From NCBI RefSeq assembly GCF_036077095.1, contig NZ_CP107960.1, forward strand, positions 1,922,001-1,986,000: a DNA stretch of 64,000 nt, written 5' to 3'. This DNA is from Streptomyces sp. NBC_00376 (lineage in GTDB: Bacteria; Actinomycetota; Actinomycetes; Streptomycetales; Streptomycetaceae). The position numbers and the translations under genes were made by a program. Shown one piece after another: positions 35,535-43,785 of the stretch. The notes beneath the pieces are model-generated. The model worked only from the letters and a program-made list of their open reading frames with translations, did no database searches and had not been told where the DNA came from. Each line of letters begins with the position of its first letter. The first letter of the stretch is position 1.

Positions 35535-36929
35535 TCAGCTCGACAGGTGGTCCAGGATCTGCGGGCCGAGGTCCGTGACGTCGCCCGCTCCCATGGTGAG
35601 AACGAGGTCGCCGGGCTTCGCCATTCCCGCGATGGCCTCGGGGACCGCGGTCTTGTCGTGGACGGCGGTGACATCGGCGCCCGCGGCCCGCGCGGCCTCG
35701 ATGATCAGGGCGCTGGTGATGCCGGGGATCGGGTCCTCGCGGGCCGGGTAGATGTCCAGCACCACGGAGGCGTCGGCCAGCGCGAGGGCCTGGCCCATCT
35801 CGGTGCCGAGCTCCTGGGTGCGGGAGAAGAGGTGCGGCTGGAAGACGACCAGGAGGCGGGCCTCGGACGCGGCGCCGCGCATCGCTTCGAGGTCCGCGGT
35901 CATCTCGGTGGGGTGGTGCGCGTACGAGTCGATGACCTGCACGCCCGCCGCCTCGCCCTTGAGCTGGAGGCGGCGCTTGACCCCGGTGTACTTGCCGAGG
36001 GCCGAGGCCAGGTTGTGGGCCGGGACGCCGAGGGCGACACCGGCGGCGAGGGCCGCGACGGCGTTGAGGGCGTAGTGGCGGCCGGGCACGGAGACCGTGA
36101 ACGTGAGGTACTTCCCGTTCAGGACGACCGTGACCTCGCTGGTCAGTCCGCGCGGGGTGATCTTGTGGACGCGTACGTCGGCGTGCTCGGACTCGCCGTA
36201 GGTGACGACGTTCAGCGAGGACAGGGTCCGGACCCGCTCCGTCAGCTCGACGGCGCCCGCCTGGTCGGCGGAGATCACCAGGGTGCCGCCCGGGACGATC
36301 TTGCCGGCGAACGCCTCGAACGACTCGTAGATCTCGTCCATCGAGGCGTAGTTCGCGTGGTGGTCCAGCTCGACGTTGAGGACGATCGCGACCTCGGGGT
36401 CGTACTTCTGGAAGCTGCGGTCGCTCTCGTCCGCCTCGGCGACGAAGATCGCGCCCTCGCCGTGCGCGGCGTTGGTGCCGGGTCCGGCGAGGTCGCCGCC
36501 GATGGCGTACGAGGGGTCGAGGTTCAGCTCGGTCAGGGCGACGGCCAGCATCGACGTGGTGGTCGTCTTGCCGTGCGTGCCGGCCACCGCGATGGCGCGC
36601 AGCCCGCCCATGAGCGAGGCGAGCGCATCGGAGCGGTGCACGACGGGGACCGACAGCTCGGCGGCGCGCAGCAGCTCCGGGTTGTCGGCACGGATGGCGC
36701 TGGAGACGACCACGCACGAGGCGTCGTCCGCCAGATGTCCGGCGGCGTGCCCGATGTGGACGGTCGCCCCCAGCGCCCGCAGCGCCTCGGCGGTACCCGA
36801 CTCCTTGGCGTCGCTGCCCGCGACCTTGGCGCCGCGCTGGGCGAGGATCTTCGCGATGCCCGACATTCCGGCGCCGCCGATGCCGATGAAGTGCGGCCGT
36901 TCCATGGCGGCAGGAATACCGGGTGCCAT
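35535..36929 (-). CDS. murC: UDP-N-acetylmuramate--L-alanine ligase MurC
   Basis: Cytoplasmic peptidoglycan-precursor enzyme adding L-alanine to UDP-MurNAc with ATP. The 464-residue length is normal. The dinucleotide-like UDP site is GIGGAGMSGIAKIL near 16, the ATP P-loop is VAGTHGKTTTTSML near 112, followed by AEADESDRSF, NVELDHHANY and VIDSYAHHPTEM. ATG after a GGGAG site. It stands outside the main division/cell-wall cluster, as is usual in Streptomyces, and leads into msrB. Confidence 0.97.
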   Translation of the reverse strand: MAPGIPAAMERPHFIGIGGAGMSGIAKILAQRGAKVAGSDAKESGTAEALRALGATVHIGHAAGHLADDASCVVVSSAIRADNPELLRAAELSVPVVHRSDALASLMGGLRAIAVAGTHGKTTTTSMLAVALTELNLDPSYAIGGDLAGPGTNAAHGEGAIFVAEADESDRSFQKYDPEVAIVLNVELDHHANYASMDEIYESFEAFAGKIVPGGTLVISADQAGAVELTERVRTLSSLNVVTYGESEHADVRVHKITPRGLTSEVTVVLNGKYLTFTVSVPGRHYALNAVAALAAGVALGVPAHNLASALGKYTGVKRRLQLKGEAAGVQVIDSYAHHPTEMTADLEAMRGAASEARLLVVFQPHLFSRTQELGTEMGQALALADASVVLDIYPAREDPIPGITSALIIEAARAAGADVTAVHDKTAVPEAIAGMAKPGDLVLTMGAGDVTDLGPQILDHLSS

Positions 36930-37008
36930 GCGTGTGTCTCCCAGACGTCGATGCGGGTGGCCGGGTCGGGATGCGAGTACCCGAGCCGGTACGAGGTGCC
37001 CGCCCAGC

Positions 37009-37482
37009 CTATTCGCTGTGCGCGAAGAGCTTGAGCACCGGTACGCCGACCTTGTGGCGGGCCCTGGACGCCCAGTCCCGGTGGAAGAACTCCTCGACGT
37101 AGTGCGGCGCTGTCAGCACGATGACCTCGTCCGCCTCCGCGTCGTCGACCACGGACTTCAGCTTGTCCAGGGGGTGGTCCTCGATCACCTGTCCGACCGC
37201 TTCGGAGCCTGCCTGGCGCAGTGCCTCCAGGGAGACCTCGAGCGCGAGTTCGGCGGGCTCTCTGGCGTTCTTGCCCTCCGGTTCCTCACCCTCCCGGGCG
37301 GCTTCCTTCAGCTCTCCCATCGCCAGGTCGTCGATGGCTCGCAGCAGCACATCTGCCTGGTCACCGCGGGGCTGCATGAGCACGACGAAGGAGGTCGGCT
37401 CCTCCCCGTGCAGGGTGGTGACGAACTCGACGTCCTCGGAGGTGAGGGGCTTCTCGATCATCAAAACGCTGGTGAACACCAC
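37009..37482 (-). CDS. Conserved actinobacterial hypothetical protein
   Basis: A 157-residue cytoplasmic protein. It opens MVFTSVLMIEKPLTSEDVEFVTTLHGEEP and ends VIVLTAPHYVEEFFHRDWASRARHKVGVPVLKLF. The alternation of strands and helices and the late VPVLKLF strand suggest a Rossmann-like, universal-stress-type fold. I recall relatives labelled indole-3-glycerol-phosphate synthase, but no such active-site motif is visible and that label is not supported. It lies upstream of murC on the same strand, 79 bp away, and may share its transcript. Confidence 0.75.
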   Translation of the reverse strand: MVFTSVLMIEKPLTSEDVEFVTTLHGEEPTSFVVLMQPRGDQADVLLRAIDDLAMGELKEAAREGEEPEGKNAREPAELALEVSLEALRQAGSEAVGQVIEDHPLDKLKSVVDDAEADEVIVLTAPHYVEEFFHRDWASRARHKVGVPVLKLFAHSE

Positions 37483-37534
37483 GGGCGCCCTTCTGCTTCA
37501 GTGGCCGTCGCCGGTCACTGCTGAAACCATCCTT

Positions 37535-37552
37535 CCCCGTGCTCGCACGGGG
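37535..37552 (-). terminator. Short hairpin after the reductase gene
   Basis: A 7-bp stem CCCCGTG/CACGGGG with a four-base loop, between two minus-strand genes. Possible terminator of the upstream reductase gene; no U tract. Confidence 0.3.
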
Positions 37553-37610
37553 TCTGCGAGAGTAATTGTGCCCACCGGAAGCTAACCGGAACGACAAATT
37601 CCGCTGATTG

Positions 37611-38372
37611 TCAGCTCCGACGGTACCGAGTGAAGAGGAACCCGGCCTCTTCGAGCATCGACGCCAGGGTGAATCGTTCCGGCACGGCCACCGAGGGGCC
37701 GCCCGCGATCCGCTGCGCGTCCCCGGCGGTCAGCATCGGCGAGAGGGTCAGACAGAGCTCGTCCAGCACCCCGGCGGCCACGAACTGGCCCAGCATCCTG
37801 GGGCCGCCCTCGGTCAGCTGCCGCTTGAGCCCGCGGTCCGCCAGCTCCCGTACGGCCCTGGCGGGGTCCACCCGGGAGCCCTCCCCCGCGATCACCACCT
37901 CGGCGCCCGCCCGGCGCGCCTCCTCGATCCGGCCCGGCGGGGCCCCGGCGCCGGTCAGCACCAGGGTCGGGACGAGCGGCTCGGTGAAGAGCGGCAACGA
38001 GAAGTCGAGGTCCAGGCTGCCGCTCACCACGGCGATCGCGGGTGCGGGCCCCTGCCCGGCCGCGGCCCGGCGGGCGGCGAACGCCTCGCGGGCCCTGGCG
38101 GGGCGGTAGCCCTCCAGGCGCACCGTCTCCGCCCCGGCGAGGACCACATCGGCCAGACCTCGCAGGGTGCCGAAGATCCGCATGTCGCTCGCGCAGGAGA
38201 TCGGCTGCGAGCGGCCGTCGTGCTGGGCGGCCCCGTCGAGCGTCGAAACCATGTTGGCGCGCAGCCAGGGGCCGTCCTGTTCGGGGTAGGCGTAGGCGTC
38301 GGCCAGGGCGTCCAGACTCCACTCCTCGTGGTCAGCCGGTGTCAGGTCGGTCACAGGGAAGAGGCGTCGCAT
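37611..38372 (-). CDS. RibD C-terminal domain-like pyrimidine reductase
   Basis: A 253-residue stand-alone RibD-C/dihydrofolate-reductase fold protein. It shows LRANMVSTLDGAAQHDGRSQ, SCASDMRIFGTLRGLADVVLAGAETV and LTEGGPRMLGQFVAAGVLDELCLTLSP, all typical of the riboflavin-pathway NADPH-dependent pyrimidine reductases. No RibD deaminase domain and no other riboflavin gene is nearby, so the true substrate may differ. ATG chosen at RRLFPVTD; no Shine-Dalgarno is visible. It starts 37 bp from the divergent zapE start, so both transcripts may be leaderless or nearly so. Confidence 0.85.
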   Translation of the reverse strand: MRRLFPVTDLTPADHEEWSLDALADAYAYPEQDGPWLRANMVSTLDGAAQHDGRSQPISCASDMRIFGTLRGLADVVLAGAETVRLEGYRPARAREAFAARRAAAGQGPAPAIAVVSGSLDLDFSLPLFTEPLVPTLVLTGAGAPPGRIEEARRAGAEVVIAGEGSRVDPARAVRELADRGLKRQLTEGGPRMLGQFVAAGVLDELCLTLSPMLTAGDAQRIAGGPSVAVPERFTLASMLEEAGFLFTRYRRS

Positions 38373-38409
38373 GTTCTGCAGTCTGGCACGGCGCTTAAGG
38401 TTGAGAGTT

Positions 38410-39501
38410 GTGTCGTCCTCCACAGCCCTGCCGGGGCAGAGCCCCATAGCCGAAACGGCTCCCCTTTCCCTGTGCGCCCTAGAGCCCCGCGTACCCGCCG
38501 ACCGACTGGTCGCCGAGATGGTGCCGCCGCCGCGCTTCGACTCCGTGCGTTTCGACACCTATGTGCCGGACCCCAAGCAGCCGAGCCAGACGGAGGCGGT
38601 CGGGGTCCTGAGCGGCTTCGCGGCCGGGCTCGGCGGCGCGCACGCCAGCGGCTCGGGCAAGCGCAAGTGGTTCAGCAGGAAGCCGGCGGCCCCCTCGGCC
38701 CCGCTCGGCGTCTACCTCGACGGCGGCTACGGCGTCGGCAAGACCCATCTGCTGGCCTCCCTCTGGCACGCCACCCCGGCCGCCCCCTCGCTGAAGGCGT
38801 TCGGCACCTTCGTGGAGCTGACCAACCTGGTCGGCGCGCTGGGCTTCCAGCAGACCGTGCAGACGCTGAGCGGGCACCGGCTCCTGTGCATCGACGAATT
38901 CGAGCTGGACGACCCGGGTGACACCGTGCTGGTGTCGTCGCTGCTGAGCAGGCTGGTCGAGGCCGGGGTCGCGCTCGCCGCCACCTCCAACACGCTGCCC
39001 GGCAAGCTCGGCGAGGGCCGGTTCGCCGCGGCCGACTTCCTGCGGGAGATCCAGGGGCTGTCCGCCCACTTCCGCCCGCTGCGGATCGACGGCGAGGACT
39101 ACCGCCACCGCGGGCTGCCCGAGGCCCCCGCGCCGTACTCCGACGAGCAGGTCACCAGGGCGGCGTACGCCACCGAGGGCGCCAGCCTGGACGACTTCCC
39201 CTCGCTGCTCGACCATCTCGCCCGGGTCCATCCGAGCCGCTACGGCGCACTGACGGACGGACTGCGGGCGGTCTGCCTCACCGAGGTCCAGCCGGTCCCC
39301 GACCAGTCGACCGCGCTGCGGCTCGTCGTCCTCGCGGACCGGCTGTACGACCGGGAGATCCCGGTGCTCGCCTCCGGGCTGCCGTTCGACCGGCTGTTCA
39401 GTGAAGAGATGCTGAACGGCGGATACCGGAAGAAGTACTTCCGGGCGATCTCCCGGCTGACGGCGCTGGCGCGCGACGCGAAGGGGCTGGTGGCGCAGTA
39501 G
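38410..39501 (+). CDS. zapE: Cell division protein ZapE (AFG1-family ATPase)
   Basis: A 363-residue P-loop ATPase. Walker A is DGGYGVGKTHLLASLW near 105, Walker B LLCIDEFELDDPGDT near 160, with sensor ATSNTLPGKLGEGRF and a C-terminal FSEEMLNGGYRKKYFRAISRL. Known members help Z-ring constriction in Escherichia coli or degrade mitochondrial proteins; the role in Streptomyces is inferred. GTG start (SSSTALPGQ) with only weak ribosome-site match. Confidence 0.92.
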   Translation: MSSSTALPGQSPIAETAPLSLCALEPRVPADRLVAEMVPPPRFDSVRFDTYVPDPKQPSQTEAVGVLSGFAAGLGGAHASGSGKRKWFSRKPAAPSAPLGVYLDGGYGVGKTHLLASLWHATPAAPSLKAFGTFVELTNLVGALGFQQTVQTLSGHRLLCIDEFELDDPGDTVLVSSLLSRLVEAGVALAATSNTLPGKLGEGRFAAADFLREIQGLSAHFRPLRIDGEDYRHRGLPEAPAPYSDEQVTRAAYATEGASLDDFPSLLDHLARVHPSRYGALTDGLRAVCLTEVQPVPDQSTALRLVVLADRLYDREIPVLASGLPFDRLFSEEMLNGGYRKKYFRAISRLTALARDAKGLVAQ

Positions 39502-39584
39502 GTTCGGGAGCGTACCGCCCCTCGGACCCTTGGGCGCCGAGGGACTCCCGTATCGACCGCGCACACCGCTTGAAGGGATTCGGC

Positions 39585-40010
39585 ATGGCAACCACGCGTC
39601 AGGCTCACACGGTCTGGGACGGCAACCTGATCGAGGGCAAGGGGGTCGTCACCTTGGACTCCTCCGGCATCGGCGAGTTCGACGTCTCCTGGCCGTCCCG
39701 CGCGGAGAAGGCGAACGGCAAGACCTCCCCCGAGGAGCTCATCGCGGCGGCCCACTCCAGCTGCTTCTCGATGGCGCTGGCCCACGGTCTGGCCTCGGCC
39801 GGCACCCCGTCGACCCAGCTGACCACCACCGCCGACGTCACCTTCCAGCCCGGCACCGGGATCACCGGAATCCACCTCACCGTCCAGGGCCAGGTGCCCG
39901 GCATCGACGAGGCGGACTTCGTCAAGGCCGCCGAGGACGCCAAGGCGAACTGCCCGGTCAGCCAGGCGCTGACCGGCACGACGATCACGCTCTCCGCCTC
40001 GCTGATCTGA
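39585..40010 (+). CDS. OsmC/Ohr-family peroxiredoxin
   Basis: A 141-residue thiol peroxidase that reduces organic hydroperoxides. The two catalytic cysteines are C60 in AAAHSSCFSMAL and C123 in AKANCPVSQAL, in the order typical of OsmC. ATG after gaaggga. Single gene between zapE and the PhoX-type gene; no OhrR regulator is adjacent. Confidence 0.95.
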   Translation: MATTRQAHTVWDGNLIEGKGVVTLDSSGIGEFDVSWPSRAEKANGKTSPEELIAAAHSSCFSMALAHGLASAGTPSTQLTTTADVTFQPGTGITGIHLTVQGQVPGIDEADFVKAAEDAKANCPVSQALTGTTITLSASLI

Positions 40011-40136
40011 CCGCAGGGGCCACTCCCGGCCCGGGACACGGCCAGGGTCTCAGTGACCCGCATGGTTCCCGCGCGGCGATACGCGTGCTACACACATGCG
40101 GGTCACTTCTCCTGTCCGCCAGCAGGGAGTTGCCTC

Positions 40137-41558
40137 ATGTCATCAGAAACGTCACGCCTGACCGAAGAAACGTCACGGCCGACCGAAGAAACGTCACGGC
40201 CGACCGCCACCCGTCGTCAGGTCCTGGCCGGCAGCGGCGCGGCCGTCGCCTCCATCGCCTTCGCCGGAGCGTTCTCCGAACTCTTCGCGGGCACCGCCGC
40301 CGCCCGGGGACACAGCGGGTACGGCCCGCTGGTGCCCGACCCCGACGGTCTGCTCGACCTTCCGAAGGGTTTCCGCTACCGGGTGCTGTCCCGGGAGGGC
40401 GACCAGCTCCGCTCCGGCGAGGGCCAGGTCCCCAGCAACCACGACGGCATGGCCGCCTTCGCGGGCCGTCACGGCCACGTCCGGCTCGTCCGCAACCACG
40501 AGAACCGCGTCACCGCGAAACGCCCGGTCCCGACCGTCGAGGGTCTCACCTACGACCCGATGGGCAAGGGCGGCTGTACGGCCCTGGAGCTGGACGGCCG
40601 CAACAACGTTCTCGGCGAACGGGTCGCCATCGCCGGTACGGCGGTGAACTGCGCGGGTGGCCGCACCCCGTGGAACACCTGGCTGACCTGCGAGGAGACC
40701 GAGGACAGAGCCGGTACCAACGGCTACACCAAGGACCACGGCTTCATCTTCGAGGTGGACGGCGCCGATCCGCACCGCACCGGGGCCGTGCCGCTCACCG
40801 CGATGGGCCGCTTCCAGCACGAGGCCATCGCGATCGACCCGAAGAACGGGATCGTCTACGAGACGGAGGACGCGTTCGAGAAGCCGTTCGGGCTCTTCTA
40901 CCGCTTCCTGCCGAACAAGCCGCTCGGCGGTACGGGCTCGCTGCGGGCCGGCGGCCATCTGGAGGCCATGCGGGTGCCGGGCGTCGCCGACCTCTCCATG
41001 GTCCAGGAGACCGGCGCGAGCTTCGAGGGCATCGAGTGGGTTCCCGTACCGGATCCGCTGGCGGCCGGGACACCGATCCGGTTCCAGGACTTCGGCCCGA
41101 AGGGCATCACACACGCCCAGAAGCTGGAGGGCTGCTACTGGGGCGGGTCCTCGGTCTACTTCGTCTCCAGCTTCGCGCACAGCGCGGAGGGGTCCGCCGC
41201 CGACCACTACGGCCAGGTGTGGCGGTACGAGCCGAAGCGGCGCCGCCTCACGCTCGTCATCGTCTTCGGCCCCGGCACCGACGTACAGCTGCCGGGCGAG
41301 TCCCCGGACAACATCTGCCTCGCCGCCGACGGCGGGCTGATGGTGTGCGAGGACGGCGGCGGCGCGCAGCATGTGTTCGGCCTGACGCGGCGGGGCGAGG
41401 TGTACCCGATGGCGCGGGGCCGGCAGAACATCGGGACGCCGGAGGAGCCCGAGTGGGGTGAGTTCGCCGGGGTCACGTTCGCGCCGGACGGCGGGACGAT
41501 GTACGTGAACTGCTACACCCCGGGGACGACGTTCGCGGTGACGGGGCCGTGGCGCTGA
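40137..41558 (+). CDS. PhoX-type (DUF839) secreted phosphatase-like protein, Tat substrate
   Basis: A 473-residue exported protein. The Tat signal is TRRQVLAGSGAAVASIAFAG (twin Arg at 26-27), followed by the mature start RGHSGYGPLVPDPDGLLDLPKGF. The DUF839/PhoX beta-propeller shows VPSNHDGMAAF, RNHENR, TWLTCEET and LPGESPDNICLAADGGLMVCEDGG. PhoX enzymes are calcium-iron alkaline phosphatases; VRNHEN and CEET carry likely metal ligands. ATG follows cagggag. An unusual Thr/Glu repeat sits between the start and the signal. A strong terminator follows. Confidence 0.9.
   Translation: MSSETSRLTEETSRPTEETSRPTATRRQVLAGSGAAVASIAFAGAFSELFAGTAAARGHSGYGPLVPDPDGLLDLPKGFRYRVLSREGDQLRSGEGQVPSNHDGMAAFAGRHGHVRLVRNHENRVTAKRPVPTVEGLTYDPMGKGGCTALELDGRNNVLGERVAIAGTAVNCAGGRTPWNTWLTCEETEDRAGTNGYTKDHGFIFEVDGADPHRTGAVPLTAMGRFQHEAIAIDPKNGIVYETEDAFEKPFGLFYRFLPNKPLGGTGSLRAGGHLEAMRVPGVADLSMVQETGASFEGIEWVPVPDPLAAGTPIRFQDFGPKGITHAQKLEGCYWGGSSVYFVSSFAHSAEGSAADHYGQVWRYEPKRRRLTLVIVFGPGTDVQLPGESPDNICLAADGGLMVCEDGGGAQHVFGLTRRGEVYPMARGRQNIGTPEEPEWGEFAGVTFAPDGGTMYVNCYTPGTTFAVTGPWR
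40146..40208 (+). repeat. 21-bp tandem repeat (3 copies) at the 5' end of the PhoX-type gene
   Basis: Units gaaacgtcacgcctgaccga(a), then two with cacggccgacc, start at 40146, 40167 and 40188. They encode ETSRLTE, ETSRPTE and ETSRPTA directly after the start and before the twin-arginine signal. Unit is seven codons. Confidence 0.92.
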
Positions 41559-41910
41559 CGCGCTGACACGGTGGTCCGTCGAGGTACCGGAGGGGGCGGG
41601 CAGCGGGTGCCCGCCCCCTTCGCGCCGCCCGGGACGGGGTCCGTGTTCTGCCCAGCGGCCCGGGTCACGTCGGCGGCGCTCAGGATCGTCGTCGAGGCGG
41701 CCAACGGGGCACCTTCGGCACACGTCGTCGCCGTCCGCGCCTACGCATAGGAGCGGACCGGCCGGGCGACCCGGTCGGGCGGCCGGTCAGGCGGCCCGGC
41801 CCGGTCGATCCGCCCGGCCGACTCGACGGCCCGGGTGAATCCGGGCGCGACTCCGACGAGACGAGGCCCCATACACCCCTTCTAGTGGGATAAGCCGATA
41901 TTTTCCGCTG
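41559..41910. other. 352-bp spacer with terminator and possible gene remnant
   Basis: Begins with the PhoX-gene terminator. A short frame at 41643-41750 (GTG, 35 codons, ending VVAVRAYA) has high third-position GC and could be the tail of a lost gene, but it has no ribosome site or recognised homology. The last 35 bases before the deacetylase start (ttctagtgggataagcc onward) are AT-rich and probably hold its promoter. Confidence 0.4.
41592..41618 (+). terminator. Rho-independent-like terminator after the PhoX-type gene
   Basis: Perfect 11-bp stem GGGGGCGGGCA/TGCCCGCCCCC with a five-base loop, flanked by A and TT, 34 bp past the stop codon. Confidence 0.8.
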
Positions 41911-42801
41911 ATGACTCATTCGAACCACTCGACTCATTCAGCTCATTCGAGTAATGCTGTGCTGAAATTGACGGCTCTGTCCGTTCTCGGTGTGCTGCTC
42001 GGCGGCCTCGCCGGCTGTGGGGGCCCCGACGGCCCCCCGGCCGCCGGGCGTGCGCCCGCGGCGGCCCACGTCCCGTCGCACGCCGCCTCGGCACCGCCCA
42101 CCATGGCTCCGGGGCCCGACGGGCGGACGCCGGTCTTCGAACGCGGGACGAAGGGCGGCGAGAAGGTGGTGGCGCTCACCTTCGACGCCGACATGACCGC
42201 CGCCGAGGGGCCCCGAGCGGCGGCGGGCGAGCAGTTCGACAATCCCGAACTGATCGATCTGCTGCGCGACTTGAAGGTGCCAGCCACGGTGTTCATGACG
42301 GGGCGGTGGGCCGACGAGTACCCGGCGCAGGCCAGGTCCATCGGCACCGACCCCCTCTTCGAGGTCGCCAACCACTCGTACAGCCACTACGCCTTCAAGT
42401 CCCCCTGCTACGGACTGCCGACCGTGACCGAGAACGGCATGCGCGCCGATGTGGCGCGGGCCTTCGACTCGTTCCGGAAGGCCGGTGTGCGCAATACGGT
42501 GCCGTACTTCCGCTTCCCCGGCGGCTGCTACGACGATGCCTCGCTGCGCGCGCTCGCGCCCGAGAAGGTGACGGCGGTGCAGTGGGACGTCATCAGTGGC
42601 GATGCCTTCGCGACGAACGCGGACGCGGTGGCCGAACAGGTGCTGGAGGGGGTGCGGCCCGGCTCACTGGTCGTCATGCACTGCACGCGAAGCGCGGCAC
42701 CGGTCACGGACGAGGCGGTCCGCCGAGTGGTCCCGGAGCTGCGGCAGCGCGGGTACCGCTTCGTGAAGGTCTCCGACCTGATCCGGGCGGCACAGCGCTG
42801 A
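41911..42801 (+). CDS. Polysaccharide deacetylase family lipoprotein
   Basis: A 296-residue surface lipoprotein. A hydrophobic signal (residues 17-35) ends in lipobox LAGC with C36. The NodB domain shows motif 1 LTFDADM (D92, D94), motif 2 NHSYSHYAF (H155, H159), motif 3 YFRFPGGCYDD and later VQWDVISGDAF and VVMHC. It probably de-N-acetylates a cell-wall glycan or exopolysaccharide outside the membrane. The start region MTHSNHSTHSAHSSN is a His/Ser repeat ahead of the signal, unusual for a lipoprotein. No Shine-Dalgarno is visible, so the transcript may be leaderless. Confidence 0.9.
   Translation: MTHSNHSTHSAHSSNAVLKLTALSVLGVLLGGLAGCGGPDGPPAAGRAPAAAHVPSHAASAPPTMAPGPDGRTPVFERGTKGGEKVVALTFDADMTAAEGPRAAAGEQFDNPELIDLLRDLKVPATVFMTGRWADEYPAQARSIGTDPLFEVANHSYSHYAFKSPCYGLPTVTENGMRADVARAFDSFRKAGVRNTVPYFRFPGGCYDDASLRALAPEKVTAVQWDVISGDAFATNADAVAEQVLEGVRPGSLVVMHCTRSAAPVTDEAVRRVVPELRQRGYRFVKVSDLIRAAQR
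41914..41949 (+). repeat. 9-bp tandem repeat (4 copies) at the deacetylase 5' end
   Basis: actcattcg, aaccactcg, actcattca, gctcattcg follow directly after the start codon. Each is three codons and places a histidine-serine pair in every unit. Confidence 0.8.
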
Positions 42802-42820
42802 GAGGCTGCCGGGCGGTCGC

Positions 42821-43102
42821 TCAGCCGGAGCACGCCGTGCGCTGGGCCTCCTGCCATTCGCAGACCGGGCAGAGAGTGATGCCCCTGACCGACTCCGGGT
42901 ACTCGGTCGGCTTCCGGCAGAGCACGCACTCGGCGTACGGAGGCCCTGCGGCGGTCTCCGTACCGGTGGGTGCGGGGTTCGCGGCGGGTGCACCGCAGTA
43001 CGCCTCTTCACTGCGCTCGTCCATGCGTACGCCGCAGTACGCCTCTTCCCTGCGCTCTACGGTGTGTGCGCCGCAGTACGCCTCTTCACTGCGCTCGTCC
43101 AT
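42821..43102 (-). CDS. Small zinc-ribbon protein with 13-residue N-terminal repeats
   Basis: A 93-residue protein. The C-terminal part is a zinc ribbon: C59-x-x-C62 (ECVLCRKP) and C78-x-x-C81 (LCPVCEWQ). The N-terminal 39 residues are three copies of MDERSEEAYCGA-like units, each with one extra cysteine. The start lies inside the third DNA repeat; a second in-frame ATG at 43024, in the first DNA repeat, gives a 67-residue version of more usual length. It begins 14 bp after the ABC permease stop, probably in the AIM24-ABC operon. Function unknown. Confidence 0.65.
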   Translation of the reverse strand: MDERSEEAYCGAHTVERREEAYCGVRMDERSEEAYCGAPAANPAPTGTETAAGPPYAECVLCRKPTEYPESVRGITLCPVCEWQEAQRTACSG

Positions 43103-43108
43103 GCGTAC
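42992..43108 (-). repeat. 39-bp tandem repeat (3 copies) spanning the zinc-ribbon gene start
   Basis: Units at 42992-43030, 43031-43069 and 43070-43108. The outer two are identical apart from the first base; the middle differs at about nine positions. Thirteen codons each; the two outer units each carry an in-frame ATG. Confidence 0.95.
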
Positions 43109-43116
43109 GAGCCTAC

Positions 43117-43785
43117 TCAGACGCGCAGGGAAGTCAGTTTGCAGACGAGCGCGGCCGCCGCGGCGGCGAGGGCGGCGGCAGCGACGAGCGGCAGAACCGG
43201 GAAGTGCACCGTGCCGGTCCGCGAACCGGTGACCAGGCCCGTCACTGCGGTGTTCGCGGGCGAACCGGCGGTCACCAGGGCCAGCAGCGCGCCGAGCACG
43301 GTGGCGGCGACGGACCAGCCGCGCCGGTGCAGCAGCGGCCGGGTGCAGAGCGCGCCGACCACCGCCCCCAGCAGCACACAGCAGGCGACGGCCAGCAGTC
43401 CGGCGGCCCCGGCGGGCAGCAGCGGCACCCGGACGGAGTTGTCGGCACTGGCCGGCTTGCTGATCACCAGCACGGTCAGGGTGGCGGCCACACCCAGCAG
43501 CCCGGCACAGCCGAGCGCGGCGAGCAGCGCCGCCAGATGCGCCCTCGGCGATCCCACCACCGCGGCGGTCACGGTCCGGGCGGCGGGCGGCTCCTGGTTG
43601 GCACAGAGCTGTACGAGCCAGGCGGTGACGGGCAGGAGCCCGGCGGCCGCGTAGCCGAGTGAGTCGAGGACGGGCTGTCCCCACTGCACGCCGACGGAGA
43701 CGAAGGCCGCGTACAGCAGCACCGGGGCGAGCCAGCGCTGGGAGCGGACCAGCAGGGCGGTCTGGTAACGCAGGAGGGCGGTCAT
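43117..43785 (-). CDS. ABC transporter permease-like membrane protein
   Basis: A 222-residue membrane protein with about six helices: LAPVLLYAAFVSVGVQW near 20, AAAGLLPVTAWLVQLC near 50, ALLAALGCAGLLGVAATLTV near 90, GAAGLLAVACCVLLGAVVGAL near 130, one near 160 and a last at 195-215. No named family beyond ABC-2-like. ATG overlaps the ATPase stop in ATGA, so it is the partner of that ATPase. Confidence 0.85.
   Translation of the reverse strand: MTALLRYQTALLVRSQRWLAPVLLYAAFVSVGVQWGQPVLDSLGYAAAGLLPVTAWLVQLCANQEPPAARTVTAAVVGSPRAHLAALLAALGCAGLLGVAATLTVLVISKPASADNSVRVPLLPAGAAGLLAVACCVLLGAVVGALCTRPLLHRRGWSVAATVLGALLALVTAGSPANTAVTGLVTGSRTGTVHFPVLPLVAAAALAAAAAALVCKLTSLRV

Noticed and set aside
37009..37482. 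Indole-3-glycerol-phosphate synthase
   Set aside because: No TrpC barrel or phosphate-binding motifs are visible and the protein is far too short for the enzyme.
41680..41937. Minus-strand frame of 85 codons upstream of the deacetylase
   Set aside because: Arg/Pro/Ser-rich sequence with no ribosome site, covering the expected promoter of the deacetylase gene.
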